A stretch of 64,000 bases of DNA from JAUIIK01 sp963745675 (GTDB lineage: Bacteria; Chloroflexota; Chloroflexia; Thermomicrobiales; CFX8), in NCBI GenBank assembly GCA_963745675.1, contig CAVUYM010000025.1, positions 1-64,000 on the forward strand, written 5' to 3'. Shown here one piece after another: positions 36,550-45,866 of the stretch. Under the pieces are notes generated by a model that was not told where the DNA came from, did no database searches, and saw only the letters and a list, made by a program, of their open reading frames with translations. A program made the position numbers and the translations under genes. Numbering within the stretch: the stretch's first letter is position 1; every line of letters begins with the position of its first letter.

Positions 36550-37606
36550 GTGCAGGGTTCAGAGAGATTTTTGCGGGCTTGCCGGCTTGAACAAGTCGAT
36601 CGAACGCCGGTCTGGTTCATGCGTCAGGCGGGACGTTATCAGGCGGCCTATCGCGAAATTCGCACCAGCCACACGATACTGGAAATCATCGCCAGCGCCG
36701 AATTTCAGCGAAAGTGACGATGCTGCCGGTCGAAGCGATGGCTGTTGACGCCGCGATTATCTTCGCCGATATCCTTCCACCGCTCGTCCCAATGGGCATG
36801 CAGCTTGAGTTTGCCAAGGGCGAAGGCCCGATGATGCACAATCCGATCACATACTCCGTCGGATATCCGACGCGTTGCGATCATACGATCCAATGTTGAA
36901 TTGAAGTCTACGCTCTGCGCAATTCGGAGTGTCCGTGAGTCATCTCGATGGACGGGCGGCGATGATCGGGTTTGCCGGTGGACCATTCACCCTTGCCAGC
37001 TACATGATCGAAGGTGGTTCGTCACGAAATTTCGTCAAGGTGAAGCAGTTGATGTTCGGAAATCCTGAGGCGTGGGACGTGAACTCATGGGAAAACTCGC
37101 CGACATGACGTCCGACTACCTCATCGCACAGAGTTGAAGCGGGCGCTCAGTGCGTTCAACTCTTTGATTCCTGGGCTGGTTCACTTGCACCCAACGACTA
37201 TCGTCGATATGTCTTGCCGGCGACTCGGAACATTATTGAGCGAGTCCATGCAGCGAGCGACGTGCCAGTAATTCTATTCGGCGTCCTCACTAGCGGGATG
37301 CTCGATCTCGTCGCGGAAGCGGGTAGCGATGTCGTTGGCGTCGACTGGCGTATCCCACTTGGCCGCGCATGGGAGACGGTCGGTTTCGACCGCGCGATTC
37401 AAGGCAATCTCGACCCGATTCGACTCTTCGATTCAGGGGACTCATTGCGTGAGAGCATCGCAGACATTCTCAACGAAGCGGACGGACGGCCCGGCCATAT
37501 CTTCAATCTGGGACACGGAATCATTCCGGGTACGCCCGAATCAACAGTTCGAGAAGTAGTCGATTTGGTTCATGAACTAAGTGCTCGCGACATGGAGGTC
37601 AACTAG
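36550..37606 (+). CDS. hemE: uroporphyrinogen decarboxylase, several frameshifts
   Basis: GTG 36550 follows GGAG and gives QGSERFLRACRLEQVDRTP, then the active-site signature VWFMRQAGRYQAAYREIR. Later pieces are VTMLPVEAMAVDAAIIFADI with LPPLVPMGMQLEFAKGEGP, IGFAGGPFTLASYMIEGG, QCVQLFDSWAGSLAPNDYRR and FNLGHGIIPGTPESTVREVV. Frame changes fall near 36715, 36895, 37075 and 37130. The pieces cover the whole 345-residue family length, which argues for sequencing errors. HemE decarboxylates uroporphyrinogen III to coproporphyrinogen III. The TAG at 37604-37606 is directly followed by the hemH ATG, so coupling is tight. Confidence 0.88.
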
Positions 37607-38561
37607 ATGATGAGTGACGGCAAGAAACGCGTTGGCGTAATGATCATGGCATACGGAGGGCCGAACTCGCTGGAAGAGGTTCCGGCCTATCTTGACGATA
37701 TCCGCGGTGGCCGTCCGACCTCGCAGGAACTCATCGACGAAATTACCGAGCGCTACGAGAAAATCGGTGGAAGTTCTCCCATTCTCGGCTTGACGACTGC
37801 CCAGGCGGCGAGCATTGAAAGCGAACTCAATTCTGTCGAGAATGGCTACGAATATCGCTGCTTTGTCGGTATGCGTCACTGGAATCCGTACATTGATGAA
37901 GTCGTGCCGGACCTGTTGGCGGCGAACGTGGATATCGTGGCCGGGGCGGTCATGGCGCCACATTTCAGCCGGATGAGCGTCGGCGCCTATATGGGCAAGC
38001 TCACGAAAGCGTTGACCGAAAATGGCGTTGATCTGCCAGTCGTCCAGGTACAAAGCTGGAAAGATGAGCCGGCATTCATCGGTTCGATTGCGAGCCGGAT
38101 CAACGAAGGCGATGACAAGACATTATCCGGACAAGGCGCTGAACGACGTAGTCGTGCTGTTCACTGCGCACTCACTTCCCGCCAGGATTCTTGAATCCGG
38201 AGATCCATATCGAGAAGAGATTCTGACATCGGTGGAGCTTGTGGCGGCAAAAATGGGTTTGACAAATTACCGGTTCGCGTTTCAAAGCCAGGGCGCATCC
38301 GGCGATGCATGGCTGGGTCCCACCGTCGAAGATACGCTCGAAGAGTTTGCTCAAAACGGCATCAAAGAACTGCTATTCGTTCCGATTGGTTTTGTCTGCG
38401 ATCACGTCGAAGTCTTGTTCGATGTCGATATTGAACACCGAGAACAGGCTCACGCATTAGGTATCCGCCTTGAGCGGACAGAGATGCTCAACGACGATCC
38501 GGGGCTCGCCAAGGCGGTGGCTAGCGCGGTCCGCGCCGCTGTCGAGGAAGTAGCCGGTTAG
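37607..38561 (+). CDS. hemH: ferrochelatase (coproporphyrin type), one frameshift
   Basis: ATG 37607 immediately follows the hemE stop. There are about 317 residues with a break near 38115. Motifs: VGVMIMAYGGPNSLEEVPAY at the start, YEKIGGSSPILGLTTAQA, GMRHWNPYIDEVV, and VMAPHFSRMSVGAYMGK with the metal-binding His. After the shift come VVLFTAHSLPARILESGDPY, FAFQSQGASGDAWLGPTVED and LLFVPIGFVCDHVEVLFDVD with the His/Glu pair. It inserts Fe(II) into coproporphyrin III or protoporphyrin. The short monomeric form and its adjacency to hemY suggest the coproporphyrin-dependent route (CpfC). Confidence 0.88.
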
Positions 38562-39956
38562 TTGACTGCCAGGGTGATCGTCGTTGGCGCAGGGATTTCC
38601 GGGCTGGCAGCGGCCGTCGAGCTGCAGTCTCGTGGCATCGAAGTCACCGTGCTCGAAGCATCCAACCGCGCTGGTGGTCCCATCCGAACCGACGTTCAGG
38701 GTGGCTACGTCATCGACGCCGGACCTGATTCGTTTCTTTCGACGAAGCCGGGGGGCATTGCATTTGCCGAGCGTCTCGGAATGGGGAATGAGGTCATCGA
38801 TACCAGTCCCGATGGCGGTGGGACATTCATCGTCCACGGTGGGCAAATGGAGCCTCTGCCTGAGGGCATCACGATGCTCGTCCCTACGCAGTTCCGGCAA
38901 ATTCTCCAATCACCTCTCTTGGATTTGCAGGGTAAGCTCAGATTACTGGCCGACTACGTCATTCCTGCTCGCGAGGGCGAAAGTGATGAGTCGGTGGCCA
39001 GCTTCATGCAGAGGCGAGTAGGTCGCCAGGCCTTCGAGAACCTCGCGGAACCATTGCTATCTGGAATCTTCGCCGGAGACGCGAATCGACTCAGTATTCT
39101 CTCGACGTTTCCACGCCTACGGGACGCCGAACGACAGCATGGCGGGCTGATTCGAGCGGCGCTGGCATCGCGACGCCCCGCTGCCAATCACGCGGCACCG
39201 TCGCGCCGCCATACTCCATTCGTGAGTTTTGGCGGCGGCCTTGGAAGGATCGTTGATGCGGCTGTAGATCGTATCGGGACGCAGAACGTTCTTCTCGACC
39301 GCGAAGTGACGGCGATCGAAAAGCGCGGTTCCAGTTACGAGGTCATCTCACGGGATGGCGCGCGCTACGAAGCTGACGGGATCGTTCTGGCGACGCCAGC
39401 GAAGCCGGCCGCAAAGCTCCTTGGCGAAATTGCCCCCGAAGCTGCCCGATCATTGACCACGATTCCGTATGTTTCGTCCGCAACAGTGTCGATGGCGTTT
39501 CGCGCGTCGGAAGTGCAATTGGAGACAGGCGGGCGTGGTTTTGTCGTTCCCAGAGTTGAAGGTTTTGATTTGACCGCGGTTACGTGGTCAAGCCGCAAGT
39601 TCGCCGGTCGGGCTCCGGAGGGTGGGGTGCTGTTGCGCGGGTTCGTTGGCAGAGCTGGTAACGAAGGGCCTGCGTTCCTTCCGGACGATCAGCTCATCGA
39701 CATCGTTCGCAGGGATCTAGCCAGGATCACCGGCTTGCGCGCCGATCCAATATTCGCCCGTGTCTACCGCTGGCACGATGGGATGCCTCAGTACCATGTG
39801 GGTCACGGCGCACTCGTAAATCGAATAAGGCGCGAAGTCGATGCGATTTCAGGGCTGGCGCTGATCGGCGCAGCCTATCATGGTGTCGGTATACCCGACT
39901 GCATCACCTCGGCCACAAGAGCTGCTGCTGCGCTGGCGACTGACTTGGGAGTCTAG
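38562..39956 (+). CDS. hemY: coproporphyrinogen/protoporphyrinogen oxidase
   Basis: TTG 38562 lies right after the hemH stop. The intact 464-residue flavoprotein starts with VIVVGAGISGLAAAVELQSR (FAD site). It then has LEASNRAGGPIRTDVQGGYV, DAGPDSFLSTKPGG, AEPLLSGIFAGDANRLSIL, PFVSFGGGLGRIVDA and the C-terminal FAD motif LALIGAAYHGVGIPDCITS. It oxidises coproporphyrinogen III (CgoX) or protoporphyrinogen IX with oxygen. Together with HemE and HemH it gives the last steps of haem synthesis except the final decarboxylation; no hemQ is in this window. It converges with the SLC13 gene after 43 bases. Confidence 0.9.
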   Translation: MTARVIVVGAGISGLAAAVELQSRGIEVTVLEASNRAGGPIRTDVQGGYVIDAGPDSFLSTKPGGIAFAERLGMGNEVIDTSPDGGGTFIVHGGQMEPLPEGITMLVPTQFRQILQSPLLDLQGKLRLLADYVIPAREGESDESVASFMQRRVGRQAFENLAEPLLSGIFAGDANRLSILSTFPRLRDAERQHGGLIRAALASRRPAANHAAPSRRHTPFVSFGGGLGRIVDAAVDRIGTQNVLLDREVTAIEKRGSSYEVISRDGARYEADGIVLATPAKPAAKLLGEIAPEAARSLTTIPYVSSATVSMAFRASEVQLETGGRGFVVPRVEGFDLTAVTWSSRKFAGRAPEGGVLLRGFVGRAGNEGPAFLPDDQLIDIVRRDLARITGLRADPIFARVYRWHDGMPQYHVGHGALVNRIRREVDAISGLALIGAAYHGVGIPDCITSATRAAAALATDLGV

Positions 39957-39999
39957 ACACCCACTCGAACCCTTTCCTCGTCAACGAATCCCAGACGCG

Positions 40000-41790
40000 T
40001 CAGAGTCCCCAAACAAGCCAAATGTAAAACGGGGTGACGGCCAGTAAGAGTAGATTTAGCGGCCCGCCGACGCGCGGGAAATCGGTGAACCTGTACCCAC
40101 CGGGACCATAGATCATCGTGTTCGTCTGGTAGCCAACCGGTGTCGTGAAAGCGGTTGAAGCGGCGAACATGATCACCAGGACAAAGGCCTTCGGATCGAG
40201 GCTCAACGATAGCGCCGTGCTGATGCCTATCGGCACCATCACGACAACCGATGCGTTGTTTGAGATCAGTTCGGTCAGAATCATCGTCGTAGCGTAGAAG
40301 ATATAGAGCACGGCAAGCGCTGGCACGTAGTTTGCGGAGTCGACGGCGAGATCGGCGAGCAACTCTGCACCGCCTGTGTTCTCCAGCGCGATGCCAACAG
40401 GGATCATTCCGGCCAGCAAGAAGATCACGTCCCAACGAATTGAGGCATGCAGTTCTTGAACGTTGAGACAACCGGTGAGAACCATCAGCACCGCCCCTGC
40501 GATTGCAGTAACCAGGATGGGCTGACCCAGCGCCGCGAACAGAACGACGCCGCCAACAATCGCGAGCGCCATCGGAATCTTGGAAGTCCGAAATGTTTCG
40601 ATTTCAGGCTCTTCTGTAACGATGAAGCCGCGCTCCTGTTTGACCTGCTCGATCGCGCCTGGCGGTCCCTGCAAGAGCAGGGTGTCGCCAAATTCAAATC
40701 TGACTGCGCCGAGGCGCTCGCGTATCACGCGGCCGTCGCGGCGCATCGCGATGACTGTTGTGTCATAGCGGTTGCGAAAGTTGGTCGAAATCAACGTGCC
40801 CCCGATGAGGTCGGAGTTTGGACCGATGACGACTTCCAGGAGCCGAATCTCCTCGGGGAGTCGATCCATATCATCGAGCCGTGCCTGGGCTTCGATTTGC
40901 AGTCTCGGGTCGTCGCGGATCGCCACCAGCTCGTCGGTGCTACCTGAGACAACAAGAATATCTCCGGCAAAGATCGTTGTATCTCTCTGCAAGAACGTTA
41001 TGTGCTGGACGCCGCGGATAATTTCGATGACCTGCACGCCAAAATCCTGGCGGATGCGGGCTTCAGCGAGGGTGTTGCCGTCATATTCCGATCCTTCGGG
41101 TACGAGGACTTCACTCAGGAACTCGGTCACCTGATATTTTCGTTCGGCGGTTTGTGCCGACTGTCGATCCGGGAGCAAGCGTGGCGCGACGATCAGCAGA
41201 TAGAGGCCACCGGTGGCGAAAACCATCAGTCCGATGGTTGAGAACTCGAACATACTGAAGCCGCCGAGGCCTGCCTGATCGGTCAGTTCACTCGCGAGAA
41301 TATTTGTGGAGGTTCCGATCAGCGTCACGACGCCCGCCAGCTGCGAGACATACGAAAGCGGCATAAGCAGCTTCGAAGGGGACCGGCGTGACTCTCGGGC
41401 CATACGGATGACTGCTGGGATGAGGATAGCAACCGCCGCCGTATTGTTGATGAACATGGAAATCGGACCGCTAACGCCTTGAATCGTCAGAATTTGACGT
41501 CGTTCTTCCGTGCCGCCCCACTCGACCATGCGCCTGGATATGTAGTTGATCACGCCCGTTCGTTGGATGCCCGCACTCAAGATGAACACGGCTAGAACGG
41601 TGACCGTCGCTGAGTTGCTAAAGCCCGAGACGGACTCTTGCAACGTCATGTCGAGAGCGCCGTGGAGCACGAGAATTACGGCCATGATCGCAAACGCCAC
41701 AAAGTCGATTGGCATGATGTCGAGCGCAAAGATGATGAACGCGGCCAACAGGATTCCGTAGGCGAGTCCGATTCCCAGGGTTATTTCCAT
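40000..41790 (-). CDS. SLC13 family permease with two TrkA-C (RCK) domains
   Basis: The intact 596-residue protein starts with five or six membrane helices (YGILLAAFIIFALDIMPIDF, then GALDMTLQESVSGFSNSATV). The signature MFINNTAAVAILIPAVIRMA is near residue 110. Two soluble RCK-C domains at about 210-380 contain EARIRQDFGVQVIEIIRGVQ, AGDILVVSGSTDELVAI and FGDTLLLQGPPGAIEQVKQE. A second membrane half then has LTELISNNASVVVMVPIGIS and AFTTPVGYQTNTMIYGPGGY. This is the layout of SLC13/DASS-type sodium-coupled anion transporters of the 'SAC1-like' group, often for sulfate or dicarboxylates. The substrate is not evident. Confidence 0.88.
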   Translation of the reverse strand: MEITLGIGLAYGILLAAFIIFALDIMPIDFVAFAIMAVILVLHGALDMTLQESVSGFSNSATVTVLAVFILSAGIQRTGVINYISRRMVEWGGTEERRQILTIQGVSGPISMFINNTAAVAILIPAVIRMARESRRSPSKLLMPLSYVSQLAGVVTLIGTSTNILASELTDQAGLGGFSMFEFSTIGLMVFATGGLYLLIVAPRLLPDRQSAQTAERKYQVTEFLSEVLVPEGSEYDGNTLAEARIRQDFGVQVIEIIRGVQHITFLQRDTTIFAGDILVVSGSTDELVAIRDDPRLQIEAQARLDDMDRLPEEIRLLEVVIGPNSDLIGGTLISTNFRNRYDTTVIAMRRDGRVIRERLGAVRFEFGDTLLLQGPPGAIEQVKQERGFIVTEEPEIETFRTSKIPMALAIVGGVVLFAALGQPILVTAIAGAVLMVLTGCLNVQELHASIRWDVIFLLAGMIPVGIALENTGGAELLADLAVDSANYVPALAVLYIFYATTMILTELISNNASVVVMVPIGISTALSLSLDPKAFVLVIMFAASTAFTTPVGYQTNTMIYGPGGYRFTDFPRVGGPLNLLLLAVTPFYIWLVWGL

Positions 41791-41820
41791 CTACAGACAG
41801 CTTCTCCTTTCGCAGCTGAC

Positions 41821-42684
41821 CTAGGAATCTATTGCTTCACGGTACTTCCCAATGAGCTCGATGTGTCCGTCAGGACTGAGCCCACCGCCCATCGTCACGA
41901 CCGACAAGTGTGACGCGCCGGCCTCGCGCCAGGCGTTAGTCGCCGTTACCCACTGATCTTCCGGGGTCTGGATCAGACTAATGCGCCCTTCGACGCCGAT
42001 ATCTTCAGGATTTCGTCCCGCTTCGCGCGCTGCTTCTGCAATTTTTTCCAGATCGCGATTGAGTTTGTCGCCTGGTTGGCCAGCAGGGAACCAGCCGTCG
42101 CCGATGCGGCCAACGCGTCGCAGTGTCGCGTCCACGTATCCGCCGATCCAGATTGGAATTGATTGCTGTACAGGTAACGGCTTGATCCCTGCATCCGGGA
42201 TCGTGTGCCAGGTACCCTCAAATTCAACGGCTTCGTTGGTCCAGAGCCGGCGCATTACTGCAATCTGCTCTTCTGAACGACGCCCACGATCACTAAAGTT
42301 TTCGTTGAGGCCAATGTATTCGACTTCGTTCCAGCCAACTCCGATGCCGAGTCGCAGCCGTCCATTGCTCAGGCGGTCGATCGAAGCGGCCTGCTTGGCG
42401 ACTAACGCTGTTTGCCGCTGGGGCAGGATCAGGACGCCGGTGACAAGTTCAATCTTTTCAGTGATCGCCGCGATATAGGAGAAGAGAACGAAGATCTCAT
42501 GAAAATTAGATTCAGACGAATAGGGGCCGCTCCAATCCGGCCGGCTGGCTTTGTTAGCGCCGAGCACGTGATCATAAGCGAGTAGATGGTCGTAACCGAG
42601 CTCTTCGACCGCCAGAGCGAGAGCTCGGACGCCACTGGCGTCCTCGCCTATCTCAGTCTGGGGAAAGACTACGCCGATTTTCAT
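41821..42684 (-). CDS. LLM-class F420-dependent oxidoreductase
   Basis: The 287-residue TIM-barrel protein starts at ATG 42684 with AAGGAGG upstream. It begins MKIGVVFPQTEIGEDASGVR, then LGYDHLLAYDHVLGAN. The central signature is LSNGRLRLGIGVGWNEVEYI, and later IPIWIGGYVDATLRRVGRIG. These are hallmarks of luciferase-like monooxygenases that use reduced F420 (TIGR03619-like). The substrate is unknown. It is divergent from a second LLM gene at 42812, sharing a 127-base regulatory region. The gene is intact. Confidence 0.87.
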   Translation of the reverse strand: MKIGVVFPQTEIGEDASGVRALALAVEELGYDHLLAYDHVLGANKASRPDWSGPYSSESNFHEIFVLFSYIAAITEKIELVTGVLILPQRQTALVAKQAASIDRLSNGRLRLGIGVGWNEVEYIGLNENFSDRGRRSEEQIAVMRRLWTNEAVEFEGTWHTIPDAGIKPLPVQQSIPIWIGGYVDATLRRVGRIGDGWFPAGQPGDKLNRDLEKIAEAAREAGRNPEDIGVEGRISLIQTPEDQWVTATNAWREAGASHLSVVTMGGGLSPDGHIELIGKYREAIDS

Positions 42685-42702
42685 GCTGATATCCTCCTTA
42701 GC

Positions 42703-42716
42703 GAAATGAGCATTTC
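42703..42716. promoter_or_regulatory. short palindrome upstream of the divergent F420 oxidoreductases
   Basis: GAAATG-AG-CATTTC is a perfect 6-base inverted repeat located between the two divergent LLM genes, about 20 bases upstream of the - strand start. It could be an operator, but such a short palindrome can occur by chance. Confidence 0.25.
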
Positions 42717-42811
42717 ATAGTGCGAAAAAGTTGTGACTGGACCCTTGGCCGGACTACGACCGTGAAATAGTGTAGCGTGACTCGAATAATCATAGACGTG
42801 AGGAGATACAT

Positions 42812-43658
42812 TTGGACCACGAGATCCGATTCGGAATCTGGACGTCCCAGTCGAAACCCTGGGAAGAGACGCTAGCTGAGTGGCAGACGATCGAGCAGCT
42901 TGGCTTCGATTGTGCCGGCATTGTCGATCACTTTATGCCGACGGCCGGCGACGAAGATGGCTGGTTTCATGAGGGATGGACGATGCTCGCCGCCCTCGCG
43001 GCGCTGATTCCTCGCGTACGCATCAGCATCCTGGTCACCGGCAACACGTATCGCAATCCTGTCCTGCTCGCCAAGGAGGCTGCAACCGTCGACCACGTCA
43101 GCGGTGGGCGGCTCGATCTAGGCATAGGCGCAGGCTGGTACATTCGAGAACACGAGGCGTACGGGCTAGACCTGGGCAGTCCAGGTAGCCGCGTCGAGCG
43201 ACTCGATGAAGCTCTTCAGATCATCGAGTCGCTCTTCACCAACCGCCGAACAACGTTTCACGGCACGCACTACACGCTCGATGACGCGCCGTTCCAACCC
43301 AAACCAGTGCAGGAGCATCTGCCGATCATGATTGGCGCGCAGCAACCGCGTATGCTCGGTCTGGTAGCGAAGCATGCAGACATCTGGAATCTCAATCACG
43401 GTCCGGAAGCGATGGAACAGCTTTGGGCGAACACTCATGGAAGCCTGCGAACGGATCGAACGGGATCCTGCTGAGATTCGCTGGTCGGCATTCGCTTTCC
43501 GCAGCGTGCTCGATCGCGAGCCGTTCGATTCGATTGCGGACTTTCGAGCCGTTACCGAGCAGTACCTCGCGGCGGGCGCGACCGAGATCTACTTCCGCAT
43601 GCCGGAAACATCCTCAGGCCGCGAGATGCTGGAGAGAAGCCTCCGAGATTCTGGATGA
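42812..43658 (+). CDS. LLM-class F420-dependent oxidoreductase, one frameshift
   Basis: TTG 42812 with GAGGAGAT upstream gives MDHEIRFGIWTSQSKPWEET, then FDCAGIVDHFMPTAGDEDGW, LVTGNTYRNPVLLAKEAATV, and SGGRLDLGIGAGWYIREHEA. After a shift near 43437 it continues EACERIERDPAEIRWSAFAF to 43658, about 282 residues. It is strongly similar in pattern to the third LLM protein at 54813 (WTMLAALAALIPRVRISILV against WTMLAGLAALTSTIRIGVLV), so these two are probable paralogues. It uses a deazaflavin cofactor, and the substrate is unknown. Confidence 0.85.
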
Positions 43659-43681
43659 TTACCGATAGGTACAGTACATGA

Positions 43682-44420
43682 CTAGTCGGTGCCAGTCAGA
43701 TCGACTTGCCACGAGTCTATGCGGTCAATCTCGACGGTGACTTCACCGGTCTGACAATCGAGGACATGTCCACCGGCGGCGAGATCGTCCGTGATGGCGT
43801 GAAAGTGATATCCCGCGGCGTTGGACTGGGCCATATAGTCTGGCAACCGGAACCCGACCATCGTTGCCTCGACATCGCTGAGATTGAAGACGATCTGGTT
43901 AGCGAGAACATCCGCGAGCGGCCGGTAGGGAGGTTCCTGGCGTTCTTCGCTCCTCGTCGTCATGGATGTGAAGTGTCCTGTCACCTTGATCGCATATGGA
44001 ATATCAGTGCTTTCGAGCAACCCATCGATCGCTGTTTCGAAGTCGGCGCAAGTCATTTGGTCGGAAAAATCCGTCGATCTCGTCCGCATCCCAGGTCGTC
44101 ACGGCAACGAATGGGGTGGTGACCGAACCATCGACCTCCTGTGGGATGCCGTCGGCCGGCACGCGGTAGGCCTTGCCATCGAGAACGATCAGCTCGCCGT
44201 CCAGCGCGTCGAACGTACCGAGTCCAAAGTCGCCATGGTCCAGTACGTCGTTGAAATCGATAAGGCCTGCGTACGCGCCAGCCGAGAGGGACGCAATCGT
44301 AGAAACCTGGAAAAGTTCGTCTTGGGGCGGATCGTCGGAACTGTCAGATCCAATAGAGCAAGCGGACAACGCCATCGTAAGTACCAGGCTTAGCGCCGCC
44401 ATATGTCGCAAACTTGTCAC
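43682..44420 (-). CDS. budA: acetolactate decarboxylase with lipoprotein signal, one frameshift
   Basis: ATG 44420 opens a lipoprotein signal peptide (SLVLTMALSACSIGSDSSDD; Cys about residue 21). The enzyme body follows: DELFQVSTIASLSAGAYAGL, HGDFGLGTFDALDGELIVLD, and SVTTPFVAVTTWDAD. After a shift near 44060 come TCADFETAIDGLLESTDIPY, YAIKVTGHFTSMTTRS and the zinc-site motif AAGYHFHAITDDLAAGGHVL. BudA converts 2-acetolactate to acetoin and is usually cytoplasmic, though exported forms exist in some bacilli. The mature chain is about 225 residues, normal for the family. It converges with the F420 oxidoreductase gene. Confidence 0.85.
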
Positions 44421-44511
44421 CCTGTTCCCCGATCGAATGCGGACACCGGCACGCCGGATGAATGGTAAGCCTTACGTGAACGATAACTCATGCCACCATC
44501 GTCCGGATTTC

Positions 44512-44541
44512 TTGACATCGCCTTTAGGTCTTCGGATTCTG
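44512..44541 (+). promoter_or_regulatory. possible promoter for msrA-msrB
   Basis: TTGACA at 44512-44517 is followed by a 17-base spacer and GATTCT, with GTAATA just beyond. The -35 box is perfect and the -10 box poor. It is about 120 bases before the msrA start. Confidence 0.3.
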
Positions 44542-44660
44542 TAATAGTACGGGAACTTTTGGGATGCAGTATGTGTTTTAACAATTGCAGTCGATAGGAT
44601 GGATGCAATATTCAGAAAATCGCACTGCACGCTATCTACGTCACGCATCGGAGGAACTAA

Positions 44661-45321
44661 ATGATATTTGGGCTTGGAAAAAAGAAGAACGAAGTGATCA
44701 GCGAGGCGGAGGCTCTACCCGGAAGAGATGCTCCAGTTTTCGAAATTCCGGCGACGCATGCCGTCCTCGGTACACCTATCCAGCCGCCGTTTCCCGACCA
44801 TACGGAGCAGGCTGTCTTCGCTCTAGGGTGTTTCTGGGGACCTGAGCGGGTGCTCTGGCAGCTAGATGGTATCTACACAACGGCGGTTGGATATGCTGGT
44901 GGTTTCACCAAGTACCCCACCTACCGCGAAGTGTGTAGCGGTAGTACAGGGCACTCTGAAGCCGTCCTCGTCGTCTATGATCCGGCCAATCATCAGCTAT
45001 CGCGATCTGCTGAAGATCTTCTGGGAGTCGCACGACCCAACGCAGCGTATGCGCCAGGGGAATGACATTGGCTCGCAATATCGATCGATGATTCTCTATG
45101 CCGACGACGAGCAATATCGGGCAGCGGTCGAGACGCGCGAGGCATATCAGCGCGCCCTGTCGAGTTCCGGATACGGTGAGATCGCAACGGAGATCCAGCG
45201 CGCTGACGCTTTCTACTATGCTGAAGCAGAGCATCAGCAATATCTCCACAAGAATCCATGGGGCTACTGCGGCATGGGTGGCACTGGCGTCGACTGTTCA
45301 ATTGGATTGGGAGTTGAATGA
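44661..45321 (+). CDS. msrA: peptide-methionine (S)-S-oxide reductase, one frameshift
   Basis: ATG 44661 follows GGAGG. The catalytic motif AVFALGCFWGPERVLWQLDG is at about residue 50, followed by TTAVGYAGGFTKYPTYREVC and GSTGHSEAVLVVYDP. After a shift near 44990 it reads RDLLKIFWESHDPTQRMRQG, NDIGSQYRSMILYADDEQ and AEAEHQQYLHKNPWGYCGMG. The total is about 220 residues. MsrA reduces the S-epimer of oxidised methionine, with electrons from thioredoxin. msrB follows after 12 bases, so both epimers are handled by one operon, which ends at the hairpin at 45762. Confidence 0.9.
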
Positions 45322-45333
45322 CGTAACGACACG

Positions 45334-45743
45334 ATGAAGAGCGACACGATCGAAGTACCTACAACCGACGACGAATGGCGTGCGAGGCTTTCGCCCGAGC
45401 AGTACCAGGTATTGCGAAAGGCAGGTACCGAGCGAGCGTTCACCGGGAAGTACGTGGACACTGAAACTGACGGCATGTACCGCTGTGCCGGCTGCGGGGC
45501 TCCGCTCTTTGATAGCAGCACCAAGTTTCATTCCGGTTGTGGCTGGCCGAGTTTCACCGAAGCGGTCTCTCCGGATGCGGTGACATGCACGAAGACCACT
45601 CATTCGGGATGGTCAGAACTGAAGTCAATTGTTCGCGTTGCGGTTCACATCTAGGGCACGTATTCGATGATGGTCCGCGTGATGCTGGCGGTCAGCGATG
45701 GTGCATCAACAGTATCTCACTAGACCTGGATGAAGCTGAATAG
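45334..45743 (+). CDS. msrB: peptide-methionine (R)-S-oxide reductase, one frameshift
   Basis: The protein is about 136 residues from ATG 45334. The zinc cysteines lie in DGMYRCAGCGAPLFDSSTKF and, after a shift near 45590, in VNCSRCGSHLGHVFDDGPRD. The reducing Cys is in GGQRWCINSISLDLDE at the end. FHSGCGWPSFTEAV is the substrate-pocket motif. All catalytic and zinc residues are kept on both sides of the break, which points to a sequencing error. It is the second gene of the msrAB operon and is followed by a strong terminator. Confidence 0.9.
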
Positions 45744-45761
45744 TCCGAGCATTTGACAATC

Positions 45762-45791
45762 AAAAGCGGCGCCGATTTCGGCGCCGCTTTT
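45762..45791 (+). terminator. rho-independent terminator after msrB
   Basis: AAAAGCGGCGCC at 45762-45773 pairs perfectly with GGCGCCGCTTTT at 45780-45791 around a 6-base loop. The GC-rich stem ends in a T-run. It lies 18 bases after the msrB stop. Confidence 0.85.
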
Positions 45792-45794
45792 GTG

Positions 45795-45823
45795 TTGACG
45801 GACTCGCAATACTGTGTTTACGT
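45795..45823 (+). promoter_or_regulatory. weak candidate promoter for the toastrack gene
   Basis: TTGACG at 45795-45800, then 17 bases and TTACGT at 45818-45823, about 45 bases before ATG 45867 and just after the msrB terminator. The -10 match is poor. Confidence 0.3.
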
Positions 45824-45866
45824 GACGCATGATTGAAGTCTGGCCGTATTGCAGAAGAAGGTCAAT

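Noticed and set aside
36425..36748. 107-codon frame overlapping the start of hemE
   Set aside because: Shadow of hemE; the hemE frame carries the RQAGRYQ signature.
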